Program-made: the position numbers and the translations under genes
Part shown: positions 49,794-58,311 of the stretch, one piece after another
Layout of the letters: every line of letters begins with the position of its first letter
Position numbering within the stretch: position 1 is the first letter of the stretch
Notes under the pieces: generated by a model
Databases searched by the model: none
What the model was told of the DNA's origin: nothing
What the model saw: the letters and a program-made list of their open reading frames with translations, nothing else
Assembly (NCBI GenBank): GCA_021776025.1
Contig: JAJFGR010000012.1
Location: 248,001-312,000, forward strand
Direction: 5' to 3'
Source: Alphaproteobacteria bacterium
GTDB taxonomy: Bacteria > Pseudomonadota > Alphaproteobacteria > Micavibrionales > Micavibrionaceae
DNA: 64,000 nucleotides

Positions 49794-52645
49794 GCGGCTT
49801 TTTGTTTTTGCGCGACGACTTCCGTGCAGCGGTTGCAAAGATCGCCGTTTTCTTCGACTTCCGGCAAGACTTTCCAGCAGCGTTCGCATTTTGAGCCGGG
49901 GGTTTTCCCAACAGTGATCGATGGCGTTCCGGAAGTAATTTGAACACTTGAAGTGATCAGGATGTCCTCAAGGTTTTGGCCTTCTACGGCTTTCATCGTA
50001 CTTTCATCAACACTTACAATCGGCAGTGCTTCTAGAGAAGAGCCAATGGTTTTGTCAGTGCGGAGTGGCTCGATCGCTTCAGAAACAGACTTTCTAAGAG
50101 CGCGAATGTTATTCCATTTTTCAGCCAGCGCATCGTTTTTCCACGTATCCGGCGCTTTGGAGAACTCGCGCAAGTGGATGCTGTTTTCATCACTGAACAC
50201 GCCCTCGGGGCGCTGTGACCATGCCTCTTCCGCCGTGAAGGCCAGAACTGGCGCGAGCCAGCTGACCAGACCATCAAAGACAGCGGCCATGACGGTGCGG
50301 GTTGCGCGGCGCTCGAAACTATCAGGCGCATCGCAATAAAGGCTGTCTTTACGGATGTCAAAATAAAACGAGCTGAGCTCTTCGTTGCAGAAATCGTGAA
50401 TAAGTTTTGTCATCTTCATGAAGTCGTAATTGGCGATGTGAGTGCGGACTTTTTCATCCATCCCGTGGAGTTGATGAAGCATGAGCTGTTCGAGTTCGGG
50501 CAATTTCGAAACATCGCTTAAGTCAACTTTTTCATCAACCGTAAAACCATCGAGCGCACCGAGAAGGAAGCGCAGCGTGTTGCGGATACGGCGATAGAGA
50601 TCGCTTGTGGTTTTTAGGGAGTCTTTACCGATGCGGATATCATCGGAGAAGTCACAAGTCAGCGCCCAGAGGCGGACAATGTCGGCGCCGGATTGCTCGA
50701 TAAGCTTCAGCGGGTCGACGATGTTGCCGTCGGATTTTGACATTTTTTTGCCGTGTTCATCGAGGACGAAACCGTGAGTGAGTACGGCTTTGTATGGCGC
50801 TTGGCCTCTCGTTCCAACGCTTTCAAGGAGTGATGAGTGGAACCAGCCACGGTGTTGATCGGAGCCTTCGAGATACAAGTCGGCGCGCTGCGCTAAATCT
50901 TCGCGGTCTTCGACAACGAAGGCATGGGTGGAGCCGGATTCAAACCAAACATCGACGATATCGAAAACCTGGTCGTAATCATCGACGTTGTAATCGTTTC
51001 CGAGAAAGTCTTGTGCCGGACGTGACCACCATGCATCGCTGCCTTCTTCTTCGAAGATATCACCGATGCGGGTTAAGACCGCTTCATCGCGCAAAATTTC
51101 GTCGGTTTCTTTATGGACGAACAATGCGATGGGAACGCCCCATGCACGCTGGCGTGAGATGCACCAATCAGGGCGATTTTGGATCATGGCGTTGATGCGC
51201 GCTTCGCCTTTTGCCGGGACCCAGCGGGTTTCGGCGATGGCTTTGAGCGCGTTTTTGCGGAGGTCGTTTGTCTCCATCGAGATGAACCATTGCGGGGTGG
51301 TGCGGAAAATTACGGGCGCTTTCGAGCGCCAAGAGTGCGGGTATTCGTGTTTGAGGGAGCCTTTAGCGAGGAGCTTTCCGGCTTCGGCCATGGCTTTGAG
51401 GACGGCGAAGTTACCATCTCCGAGTTTGCCTTCTTGGGTGTAGACCTCAAGGCCAGCGAAGAGCGGGACGTGTTCACGGAATTTTCCATCGTCGGTGACG
51501 TTGTCTGTGACTTCGATGCCGTTGGCTGTGCCAAGGTAAAAGTCGTCCTCACCGTGACCGGGGGCGATGTGGACGAAACCCGTACCAGCTTCTTCAGTGA
51601 CGAAGTCGCCTTCTAGGAGAGGAACGTCGAAATCATAGCCTTGCCCACGCAATGGATGTGCACAAATCGCCTGATGAAACAAACCGCTCTTTTCACCATC
51701 ACCAATTGCGTTGGCCTGCCCCCAAGCTTTGATTTTTGACCATTCCGTAATCTTGGCTTTTTCTTTTACATCTTCTGCCAGCTTTTCAGCGATCAAAAGT
51801 CTGTCACCTATCTTAGCCCGGCTTTCTGGGCCAACCGCTTTTACCTCATAAAGGGCATAAGCAATATCACCAAAGGCAATTGCACGGTTAGAAGGCATAG
51901 TCCAAGGTGTGGTTGTCCAAATAACTATGTTTGCGCCCTCTAAATCAGGGTCATTAGGACATTTAATAATGGGAAAATTAATCCAGATGGTGATGGATTT
52001 ATGTTCTTTATATTCGACTTCGGCTTCGGCGAGGGCGGTTTTTTCGACTACCGACCACATGACGGGTTTTTTGCCTTTATAGAGGCCGCCATTTGCGGCG
52101 AATTTATGAATTTCGCGGACGATTTTGCCTTCGGAGCGAAGATTCATGGTGAGATATGGGTTTTCCCAATCGCCGGTTATGCCGAGACGTTCGAATTGTT
52201 TGCTTTGAATATCGACCCATTTTTGGGCGAATTCGCGGCATTCTTCGCGGAATTTCAGGATTTCGACATCGTCTTTATCCTTGCCTTCCTTCCGGTATTT
52301 TTCCTCCATTTTCCATTCGATGGGCAGGCCGTGGCAATCCCAACCGGGGACATACGGCGTGTTATAGCCGAGCATGGAGTAAGATTTTACCACCACATCT
52401 TTGAGAATTTTGTTGAGCGCATGGCCCATATGAATGTCGCCATTGGCATATGGCGGGCCATCATGGAGGATCCATTTCTCCTTGCTCTTCGCGCTTTCGC
52501 GCATTTTGGCATAAAGATCCATGTCCTGCCATTGCTTCAGAATTTCAGGTTCTTTTTGTGGCAAACCGCCGCGCATGGGAAACTCCGTCTTCGGAAGGAA
52601 AACGGTGTCTTTGTATTTATCTTTGTTGTCTTGTGTATCGCTCAT
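49790..52645 (-). CDS. ileS: Isoleucyl-tRNA synthetase
   Basis: 951 residues, class I. HIGH motif as HMGH in PPYANGDIHMGHALNK, KMSKS in GKKMSKSDGN, an editing (CP1) domain between them, and a C-terminal zinc finger CERC...CNRC. Charges tRNA-Ile. Part of a minus-strand run ribF - AEC transporter - ileS; in many bacteria lspA follows ileS, but here lspA is separate at 57.2 kb. Confidence 0.98.
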   Translation of the reverse strand: MSDTQDNKDKYKDTVFLPKTEFPMRGGLPQKEPEILKQWQDMDLYAKMRESAKSKEKWILHDGPPYANGDIHMGHALNKILKDVVVKSYSMLGYNTPYVPGWDCHGLPIEWKMEEKYRKEGKDKDDVEILKFREECREFAQKWVDIQSKQFERLGITGDWENPYLTMNLRSEGKIVREIHKFAANGGLYKGKKPVMWSVVEKTALAEAEVEYKEHKSITIWINFPIIKCPNDPDLEGANIVIWTTTPWTMPSNRAIAFGDIAYALYEVKAVGPESRAKIGDRLLIAEKLAEDVKEKAKITEWSKIKAWGQANAIGDGEKSGLFHQAICAHPLRGQGYDFDVPLLEGDFVTEEAGTGFVHIAPGHGEDDFYLGTANGIEVTDNVTDDGKFREHVPLFAGLEVYTQEGKLGDGNFAVLKAMAEAGKLLAKGSLKHEYPHSWRSKAPVIFRTTPQWFISMETNDLRKNALKAIAETRWVPAKGEARINAMIQNRPDWCISRQRAWGVPIALFVHKETDEILRDEAVLTRIGDIFEEEGSDAWWSRPAQDFLGNDYNVDDYDQVFDIVDVWFESGSTHAFVVEDREDLAQRADLYLEGSDQHRGWFHSSLLESVGTRGQAPYKAVLTHGFVLDEHGKKMSKSDGNIVDPLKLIEQSGADIVRLWALTCDFSDDIRIGKDSLKTTSDLYRRIRNTLRFLLGALDGFTVDEKVDLSDVSKLPELEQLMLHQLHGMDEKVRTHIANYDFMKMTKLIHDFCNEELSSFYFDIRKDSLYCDAPDSFERRATRTVMAAVFDGLVSWLAPVLAFTAEEAWSQRPEGVFSDENSIHLREFSKAPDTWKNDALAEKWNNIRALRKSVSEAIEPLRTDKTIGSSLEALPIVSVDESTMKAVEGQNLEDILITSSVQITSGTPSITVGKTPGSKCERCWKVLPEVEENGDLCNRCTEVVAQKQKAA

Positions 52646-52699
52646 AACGCAGCACTATGGCGGGGGAGAGGTCCAAAATCAAGCGCCTTAATACGTGCC

Positions 52700-53622
52700 T
52701 TAGTATAGGCCGCTTAAGATGAGGACAGCAGGAATGTAGAAGAGCGCGAAGAGTGTGCCCAAAAGAACAGTGGTGGCGGCTTTTTCAGGGTTAAGGTCTA
52801 ATTTGGCAGCAAAGGCGGTAATGTTCGCAGCGGGCGGAACAATGGCGAGAATCATCAGCATTTTGTATATTTCAGGTTCAAACCACTGCAGGACCGCTTT
52901 ATCAAAGGTGATAAGTGCTAACGCGACCAAGGGCCAGACGATAAATTGGGCGGCGAAGACAATGCTGAGAAATTTGGGCGCGATCACCAGCTGCGAGAGC
53001 CGCGGCAGCGAGCAGCCAATAATCATCATACCAATCACGACATAAGTGCCTTTGAAATACGCCCAATACAGGTCCAGTTCCGTAGGCAACGATATGCCGA
53101 ACATATTGACCAGCAAACCGAGTAAAACCGCATATAAAACGGGAAAGCGCAGAACATTGATAATGCTTTGTTTTGGGCTAAAGTTGCCGCGGTTGGCAAT
53201 GTAGTACATGACAGTCGATTCATACAAGACCCCGCCGGTGAGGGCTAAAATGTACACACCCAGCCATTCTTCCGACAGCAGCAAGTAACTATAGGCAAGC
53301 CGAAATACCCAGCATTACCCGCTCCGCAGCACATTGCAAGCAGGTTCGCCCGCTTATCGGGATATACTTTTTTGCCAATCATATAAAATAAAATTGTTAT
53401 TGCAGTAAAAAGCACAAACACAAGAAATGGCAAGAACGCAAAGCTGGCCTTAAACTCAAGCTCAGCTACGTAGTAAAAAGATACAACTGGGACGACGATG
53501 TAAATTGCCAGCGCAGCAATGGATTCCCGCTCAACACCATAACAACGTCCAGCGATCCAGCCTAAAACGATGATGGCGTATAGAGGCGCTATATTGGAAA
53601 AAAGCGTAAAGAAAATATCCAT
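52700..53622 (-). pseudogene. AEC (auxin efflux carrier) family transporter, frameshifted
   Basis: Two adjacent frames together make one AEC permease of about 305 residues. The 5' part (53622 down to about 53290) ends within GNAGYFGLPIV, the conserved first half motif. The 3' part resumes as LLLSEEWLGVYILALTGGVLYE in another frame and runs through PPAANITAFAAKL to the stop at 52700. The break, near 53286-53293, is consistent with loss of one base. About ten membrane helices would be restored. It is either a young pseudogene or an assembly error. It lies 4 nt after ribF; substrate unknown. Confidence 0.85.
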
Positions 53623-53626
53623 GGCT

Positions 53627-54547
53627 TTAGCAGCCTAATATTTCACGGGCCTGAATACAATCTTTCTCGATCTGAGCGATGAGATCGTCGAGAGAGTTGA
53701 ATTTCGCCTCACCGCGCAAGCGTTGCACGGACTTTGTGCGAAGAATTTTACCGTAAATATCGCGATCAAAATCGAAAATAAAGCTTTCGACCTGAGCGAT
53801 GGGCACTTCGAACATTGGGCGAATACCGATATTGGTGGCGGCGGGGCGCCACTCATCCTCCCCCTCGATTTGTACAAGTGAGGCGTAAATGCCATAAGCG
53901 GGATGAACGGTTTCGCCGAGTTTGACGTTAGCTGTCGGGTAGCCCAGCTCGCGCCCGCGTTGGTCACCCTTCACAATTTCCCCGCGCATTTCCCAATTCC
54001 ATCCCAAAATTTCATTCGCGGCCTCCAGATCACCAGCGCGCAAGGCTTGGCGGATATTACTGGAGGAGAAAATTTGTGTGTCAGTACCAGATATTTTTTC
54101 AATGGCTGTTGTCGCGATGCCTGCTTTTTCAATGTCGCTGGGTGCGCCTTTGCGAAGCTGGCCAAAGCAGAAATCTGTTCCAACAACAACGTGGGCAGCG
54201 CCCACCCCCTCTTTTAAGACATTGGCAATAAAATCATCAGCGCTTTGCGAGGCAAAATCCCAGTCAAAAGGCAAAGAAAACAAGGTTTCAACGCCAAATT
54301 TCTCTAATCGCCAATGCTTGACGGATGGCGGCGTGATACGATTGGGCGGATCATCTGGGCGGAAAAGTCGTCGTGGATGCGGTTCAAAGGTTAAAACCGC
54401 CAAAGGCAGATTTTTTTCAGCGGCAACGTCTCTGGCTTTACTTAATAACGCTTGATGACCACGATGCACACCATCGAAATTACCAATAGCAACAACGCCA
54501 TTTTTGGCGGTTTCCGGGATGCTTTGCAAAGATTCATGAATATTCAT
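53627..54547 (-). CDS. ribF: Bifunctional riboflavin kinase / FAD synthetase
   Basis: 306 residues. The N-terminal nucleotidyltransferase has AIGNFDGVHRGHQALL and VVVGTDFCFGQLRKG, and SSNIRQAL. The C-terminal kinase domain has GDQRGRELGYPTANV. Makes FMN then FAD. The gene's start faces the buf operon across about 150 bases containing the ECF-type element. Confidence 0.97.
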   Translation of the reverse strand: MNIHESLQSIPETAKNGVVAIGNFDGVHRGHQALLSKARDVAAEKNLPLAVLTFEPHPRRLFRPDDPPNRITPPSVKHWRLEKFGVETLFSLPFDWDFASQSADDFIANVLKEGVGAAHVVVGTDFCFGQLRKGAPSDIEKAGIATTAIEKISGTDTQIFSSSNIRQALRAGDLEAANEILGWNWEMRGEIVKGDQRGRELGYPTANVKLGETVHPAYGIYASLVQIEGEDEWRPAATNIGIRPMFEVPIAQVESFIFDFDRDIYGKILRTKSVQRLRGEAKFNSLDDLIAQIEKDCIQAREILGC

Positions 54548-54613
54548 AGTTCTTACCTATAAATCTTTTTCGCTGAAACTCAATCTATCTGCTGGATTTT
54601 TTTGGTAAACATT

Positions 54614-54639
54614 GTAACCTTCGCTTCACTGTGTTCGAA
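54614..54639 (+). promoter_or_regulatory. ECF-sigma-type promoter of the buf operon (SigF-like)
   Basis: GTAACC (54614-54619), exactly 16 bp, then CGAA (54636-54639). As I recall, this is the form described for Caulobacter SigF, the heavy-metal-responsive ECF factor whose regulon includes the DUF2282/DUF692 operon. The -10 half sits in a small perfect hairpin (GTGTT-CGAA-AACAC). It lies 57 nt ahead of bufA ATG. Confidence 0.72.
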
Positions 54640-54695
54640 AACACAACCATACGGGGGAGATCCCGAACATTAAAACCATTTAAGGAGATTTCAAA

Positions 54696-55013
54696 ATGGC
54701 TTCTAACAAAACTTTAAATACACTACTTGCTTCTGCTGTTGCTTTAACTGTTGCTGGCGGCGTTGGTGCTGCCAATGCAATGGCTGAAGGTAAAGAAAAA
54801 TGCTACGGCGTTGTAAAAGCCGGTGCAAATGACTGCGCAAACGCTTCAAAATCACACTCATGTGCTGGCCATGCTACGGCTGATGCTGATGCTGGTGAAT
54901 GGCTAGCTCTACCAACTGGTGTTTGTGAAAAGCTTGCTCACGGTTCTACAGAGCCTGCAGCTGCTGCGCCTGCTGAAGCGGCTCCTGCTGCTGACCACGG
55001 TGAGAAGCACTAA
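54696..55013 (+). CDS. bufA: Bufferin precursor, DUF2282 (BufA1-type RiPP)
   Basis: 105 residues. A signal peptide (about 1-30, ending ANAMA) is followed by a core with four Cys at 36, 47, 56 and 77 in the DUF2282 pattern KCYGVVKAGANDC...HSCAG...LPTGVCEKL. An Ala/Pro-rich tail ends DHGEKH. In characterised bufferins the MNIO enzyme converts core Cys to thiooxazoles and the exported peptide binds copper in the periplasm; here that is inferred from family and operon. AAGGAG lies 8 nt ahead of the ATG. First gene of bufA-bufB-bufC-doxX. Confidence 0.93.
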   Translation: MASNKTLNTLLASAVALTVAGGVGAANAMAEGKEKCYGVVKAGANDCANASKSHSCAGHATADADAGEWLALPTGVCEKLAHGSTEPAAAAPAEAAPAADHGEKH

Positions 55014-55884
55014 TCAATACCAACCATTCCCACCGGCGGCCATCCCAGATGAGCCGGTGGGGATTGGCCTTCGAGCCCCACATTATCAAGAGGTCTTAGA
55101 GACTGATTTGAATTTAGGATGGCTTGAAGTTCATCCGGAAAATTATTTTGGCGGCGGTGCGCACCGCCATTTTTTATCTGAAACGCGCAAAAAATATAAT
55201 TTGAGCCTGCATGCTGTAGGCTTATCGCTGGGTTCAGACCAGCCCGTTTCCGAACAGCATTTACGAAATTTCAAAGAGCTGATTGATATTTATCAGCCGT
55301 TTAACGTGTCTGACCATGCGTCATGGAGCGCAAGCGGCAACGCGCATTTGAATGATTTGCTGCCCCTGCCCTATACGCAGGAAAGCCTTGATAAAATTGC
55401 GCGCAATGTTGAGCGAACGCAGGAAGTGTTTGAGCGCAAGATGCTGGTTGAAAACCCGTCAACCTATCTGGCGTTTCACGGCAACGAAATGCATGAAGAT
55501 GAATTTATGAACAAGCTGGCCGAGATGACTGGCTGCGGGATTTTACTAGATTTGAATAATATATATGTGCAGGCGCATAATCATGGCTATGACGCGTGGA
55601 GCTATGTTGAAACGATTGATGCGCGCCATGTCGGTGAGATGCATCTGGCCGGACATATTGAGGAAGAGGCCGGAGACAGCACGATCCTCGTCGATACCCA
55701 CAGCCGCCCTGTTAAGGGTGATGTTTGGGATTTATATGAACATGCAGTGAAAAAGATTGGCGTTGTTCCGACTCTTATTGAATGGGACAAGGATATTCCG
55801 GATCTGGCGACGCTTGTTGGTGAAGCAGACAAGGCGCGCGCAATCCTTACAAAGCTGGAGGAGGTTCCTCGTGCAGCTGAATGA
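55000..55884 (+). CDS. bufB: DUF692 multinuclear iron oxidase, bufferin-maturing enzyme
   Basis: About 294 residues if GTG 55000 is used. The open frame reaches back 27 codons further into bufA, but that part is a Leu-rich shadow of bufA. Family core GIGLRAPHYQEVLE, HAVGLSLGS, SDHASWS, LVENPSTYL, LLDLNNIYVQAHNHG, HLAGHIEE and IEWDKDIP supply the His/Glu/Asp/Asn iron ligands of a TIM-barrel MNIO. It should oxidise Cys residues of BufA. The start overlaps bufA by 14 nt. A GTG at 55057 is an alternative but would trim the first strand. Confidence 0.92.
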   Translation: MRSTNQYQPFPPAAIPDEPVGIGLRAPHYQEVLETDLNLGWLEVHPENYFGGGAHRHFLSETRKKYNLSLHAVGLSLGSDQPVSEQHLRNFKELIDIYQPFNVSDHASWSASGNAHLNDLLPLPYTQESLDKIARNVERTQEVFERKMLVENPSTYLAFHGNEMHEDEFMNKLAEMTGCGILLDLNNIYVQAHNHGYDAWSYVETIDARHVGEMHLAGHIEEEAGDSTILVDTHSRPVKGDVWDLYEHAVKKIGVVPTLIEWDKDIPDLATLVGEADKARAILTKLEEVPRAAE

Positions 55885-56671
55885 ATTTCAAAATCGGTTT
55901 AAAGAGCTGATGCTTGACCACCCTAAGGCTTTAGAGAACCCGCCAGAAGACCTCGCGGCGTTTTGCGACGTTAAAACAGGTGGGGGCAATATTAACCTGC
56001 CGACCCGGCTTAAAGTTTACCGGAATAATATTGTTGGCACGTTGACGGATTTAATGCTGACCACATTTCCAGTGATGGAGAAGCTGGTGGGGAAAGATTT
56101 TCTGGAAGGCATGTCACGGAGCTTTATTCTTGAAAACCCTCCTAACCAAGGATGTTTAAGTCTATATGGCGATGGGTTTGCTGAATTCGTGGAAGAGTTT
56201 GAGCTGGCCAAATCCCTGCCCTATTTGCCCGATATTGCGCGGCTTGAGCTGGCGCTGAACAAAGCCTATTACGCGCAAGATGATACAGCGTTAACGGCGG
56301 AGGAATTGTCCAATGTAGCGCCGGAAGAGCTTGAAGATTTGCAACTGAGCTTAAGGGATAGTGTGCATTTAGTGAGCTCGCGTTATCCGCTCACAGCCAT
56401 TCGTGATTTTTGTATGGCGGAAACGCAAGATGGTAAGCTTGATCTTGATCAGGGCAGTGAGAAACTGATAATTTATCGCCCACAGCTAGAAAGCGTTACG
56501 GCTTTGCTTGAAAGCGGTGAGTATCTGATGCTGAACAATCTGGCCAACGAACAAACACTAGGCAAAGCTGTAGAGAATGTCATGAACGTGCAGGATGACT
56601 TTGATTTCCAAGTATTTTTACAAAAACACTTAGCCCTTGAAACTTTTAAGGCTTTAGCGTCGAATACATAG
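55871..56671 (+). CDS. bufC: DUF2063 partner protein of the MNIO enzyme
   Basis: 266 residues from GTG 55871. The start is fixed by a strong GGAGGAGG site 7 nt upstream and by the product opening QLNEFQNRFKELML, typical of DUF2063. Conserved segments are RLKVYRNNIVGTLTDLMLTTFPV and SLPYLPDIARLELA. In bufferin and related systems this protein recruits the precursor to the MNIO enzyme. It overlaps bufB by 14 nt. The open frame extends upstream inside bufB but is not family-like there. Confidence 0.92.
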   Translation: MQLNEFQNRFKELMLDHPKALENPPEDLAAFCDVKTGGGNINLPTRLKVYRNNIVGTLTDLMLTTFPVMEKLVGKDFLEGMSRSFILENPPNQGCLSLYGDGFAEFVEEFELAKSLPYLPDIARLELALNKAYYAQDDTALTAEELSNVAPEELEDLQLSLRDSVHLVSSRYPLTAIRDFCMAETQDGKLDLDQGSEKLIIYRPQLESVTALLESGEYLMLNNLANEQTLGKAVENVMNVQDDFDFQVFLQKHLALETFKALASNT

Positions 56672-56700
56672 ACAGAATTTAATTTTATGAGGAATTTCAG

Positions 56701-57168
56701 ATGATTACTGCTGCAAAAAAAATTGACAATCTAATTGAGCCACTTCGCAAGCTTGCGAATTGTGTGGCCTCGCCGCTGCTGGACCTGAGTATTCGTCTGT
56801 ACATGGCCAATATCTTTTTCAAATCGGGGATTTTGAAGTTTAAAAATTATTTGAATGACGATTGGGGTTCTACCCTTTTTCTGTTCGAAGAAATTCACCC
56901 GATACCGGGCGTTCCCGCAGAACTTGCGGCGGCAGCCGGTACGGGCGGCGAGCTTATTCTTTCTGTGCTTCTGGCTTTTGGCCTATTTGGACGCTTTGCC
57001 GCTGCTGGCCTTTTGTTTATGACCATCACCATTCAATATATTGTTCCGGCTGATTATGGGATGCAAAACGCGGAGCATTATTACTGGATGCTGCTATTCA
57101 TGGTTATCTTGTTTAAGGGCGCTGGGAAATTATCTTTGGATGCCCTTATTTTGAAATGGATTCGCTAG
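56701..57168 (+). CDS. bufD: DoxX-family membrane protein of the buf operon
   Basis: 155 residues with four hydrophobic segments, opening with an amphipathic lead and then LSIRLYMANIFFKSGILKFKNY, the DoxX helix-one motif (R.x.a..F..sG..K). GAGGAA precedes the ATG, 29 nt after bufC. DoxX genes are a usual fourth member of bufferin operons; their exact job (redox or membrane support) is not established. Confidence 0.88.
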   Translation: MITAAKKIDNLIEPLRKLANCVASPLLDLSIRLYMANIFFKSGILKFKNYLNDDWGSTLFLFEEIHPIPGVPAELAAAAGTGGELILSVLLAFGLFGRFAAAGLLFMTITIQYIVPADYGMQNAEHYYWMLLFMVILFKGAGKLSLDALILKWIR

Positions 57169-57192
57169 GTTAAACACGCTAGAAACCTAAGG

Positions 57193-57771
57193 ATGCAAAA
57201 ATTTCCTTACCTAATCCTCGCGTTTTTTCTGCTCGTTGCCGACCAAATAAGTAAGTGGGCGGTGAGCGAGCAGATAATCCGCCCCGCTTTAGAAGATGGC
57301 GGGGCCTCACTGCATTTTATTGACTGGATGGCCTCTGCGCCGCAGCGTCTATCCTTTGCCAGCATTGAAATACTGCCCTTTTTCAACATTGTTATGGTGT
57401 GGAATCAGGGTGTAAGTTTTGGCATGCTAAACAATGAAACGGCGTACGGAGCTCTCCTTCTTAGCGGTCTTTCATTGCTGATTTCAGCTGTATTCCTGAT
57501 TTGGCTGTTTCGTAGCCGTTCACAGCTGCAATGTCTGGCGATTGGTTTTGTGATTGCGGGAGCGATTGGTAATGTGATTGACCGCGTGCGATTTGGTGCT
57601 GTGGTTGACTTTCTGGACTTTCATGTCGCGGGCTTTCACTGGCCAGCGTTCAATATCGCTGATAGTTGTATTTTTATTGGTGTTTTTCTGTTGATCGTCC
57701 AGTCCTTCTTTTTTGAAACGACTGGGAAAACCCTTGCGAAAAATGCTACAACTAATTCCAACACTGATTAA
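57193..57771 (+). CDS. lspA: Lipoprotein signal peptidase LspA
   Basis: 192 residues, about 30 more than typical, the extra lying between helix 1 and the first conserved box (residues about 25-60). Catalytic Asps are in GNVIDRVRFGAVVDF and FNIADSCIFIG; the NQGVSFGML box is present. It cleaves prolipoproteins such as BamD and the DUF3035 protein encoded here. Only 24 nt after bufD, so it may be co-transcribed with the buf operon. Confidence 0.94.
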   Translation: MQKFPYLILAFFLLVADQISKWAVSEQIIRPALEDGGASLHFIDWMASAPQRLSFASIEILPFFNIVMVWNQGVSFGMLNNETAYGALLLSGLSLLISAVFLIWLFRSRSQLQCLAIGFVIAGAIGNVIDRVRFGAVVDFLDFHVAGFHWPAFNIADSCIFIGVFLLIVQSFFFETTGKTLAKNATTNSNTD

Positions 57772-57786
57772 GCAGGATTATGCAAT

Positions 57787-58311
57787 ATGAATAGATTCGC
57801 AGCTTTGTTTGTACTTATGCTTGGGGTAACCGCACTTTCGGCGTGTGAAACCGCGCAGGAACAGTTGGGCCTGAACAAGAGCGCGCCTGACGAGTTTAAG
57901 GTCGTAAAGCGCGCGCCGCTGGAATTGCCGCCGCAATATACTTTGCGTCCACCAAGCCCGGGTGCACCGCGCCCGCAAGAACAGGCTATGGTCGATCAAG
58001 CCCGCCAGACGGTATTTGGCGGTGAAGATGTTTCCGGGCAACAAACCCTTCCGACCACATCTGAAGGTGTTTTGTTACAACAAGCTGGGGCGGCTGAGAT
58101 TGATCCGGGCATTCGTAGCCGCGTTGATAAAGAATCTACGGAAATGGTTGATGAAAACCAACCTGTCATTGACAAGCTTATGAATCTTGGCCGCGATACG
58201 CAGCCACCGGCCAAAGTGCTAGATGCATCCGGTGAAGCTGAGCGCCTACAGAAAAATCAGGAAGAAGGTAAGCCTGTGACAGAAGGGGAAACCCCTTCGG
58301 TTGAGAATTGA
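57787..58311 (+). CDS. DUF3035 lipoprotein
   Basis: 174 residues. Signal with lipobox LSAC (MNRFAALFVLMLGVTALSAC), then a low-complexity mature part with the DUF3035 core APDEFKVVKRAPLELPPQYTLRPPSPG. It is an alphaproteobacterial family of unknown function, frequently found between lspA and M16 peptidase genes, as here. Its TGA shares a base with the start of the next gene. Confidence 0.88.
   Translation: MNRFAALFVLMLGVTALSACETAQEQLGLNKSAPDEFKVVKRAPLELPPQYTLRPPSPGAPRPQEQAMVDQARQTVFGGEDVSGQQTLPTTSEGVLLQQAGAAEIDPGIRSRVDKESTEMVDENQPVIDKLMNLGRDTQPPAKVLDASGEAERLQKNQEEGKPVTEGETPSVEN

Noticed and set aside
52001-52708. Long plus-strand open frame (235 codons) inside ileS
   Set aside because: Fully antisense to well-conserved IleS; Phe-rich translation is the mirror of the real codons and no ribosome site precedes it.
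53245-53300. Programmed frameshift in the AEC gene
   Set aside because: No slippery heptamer or following strong hairpin is apparent; a simple indel or sequencing error explains it better.
54919-54999. Upstream start for the DUF692 gene within bufA
   Set aside because: The added Leu-rich residues are the +1 shadow of the Ala/Pro-rich bufA tail and do not match MNIO N-termini.
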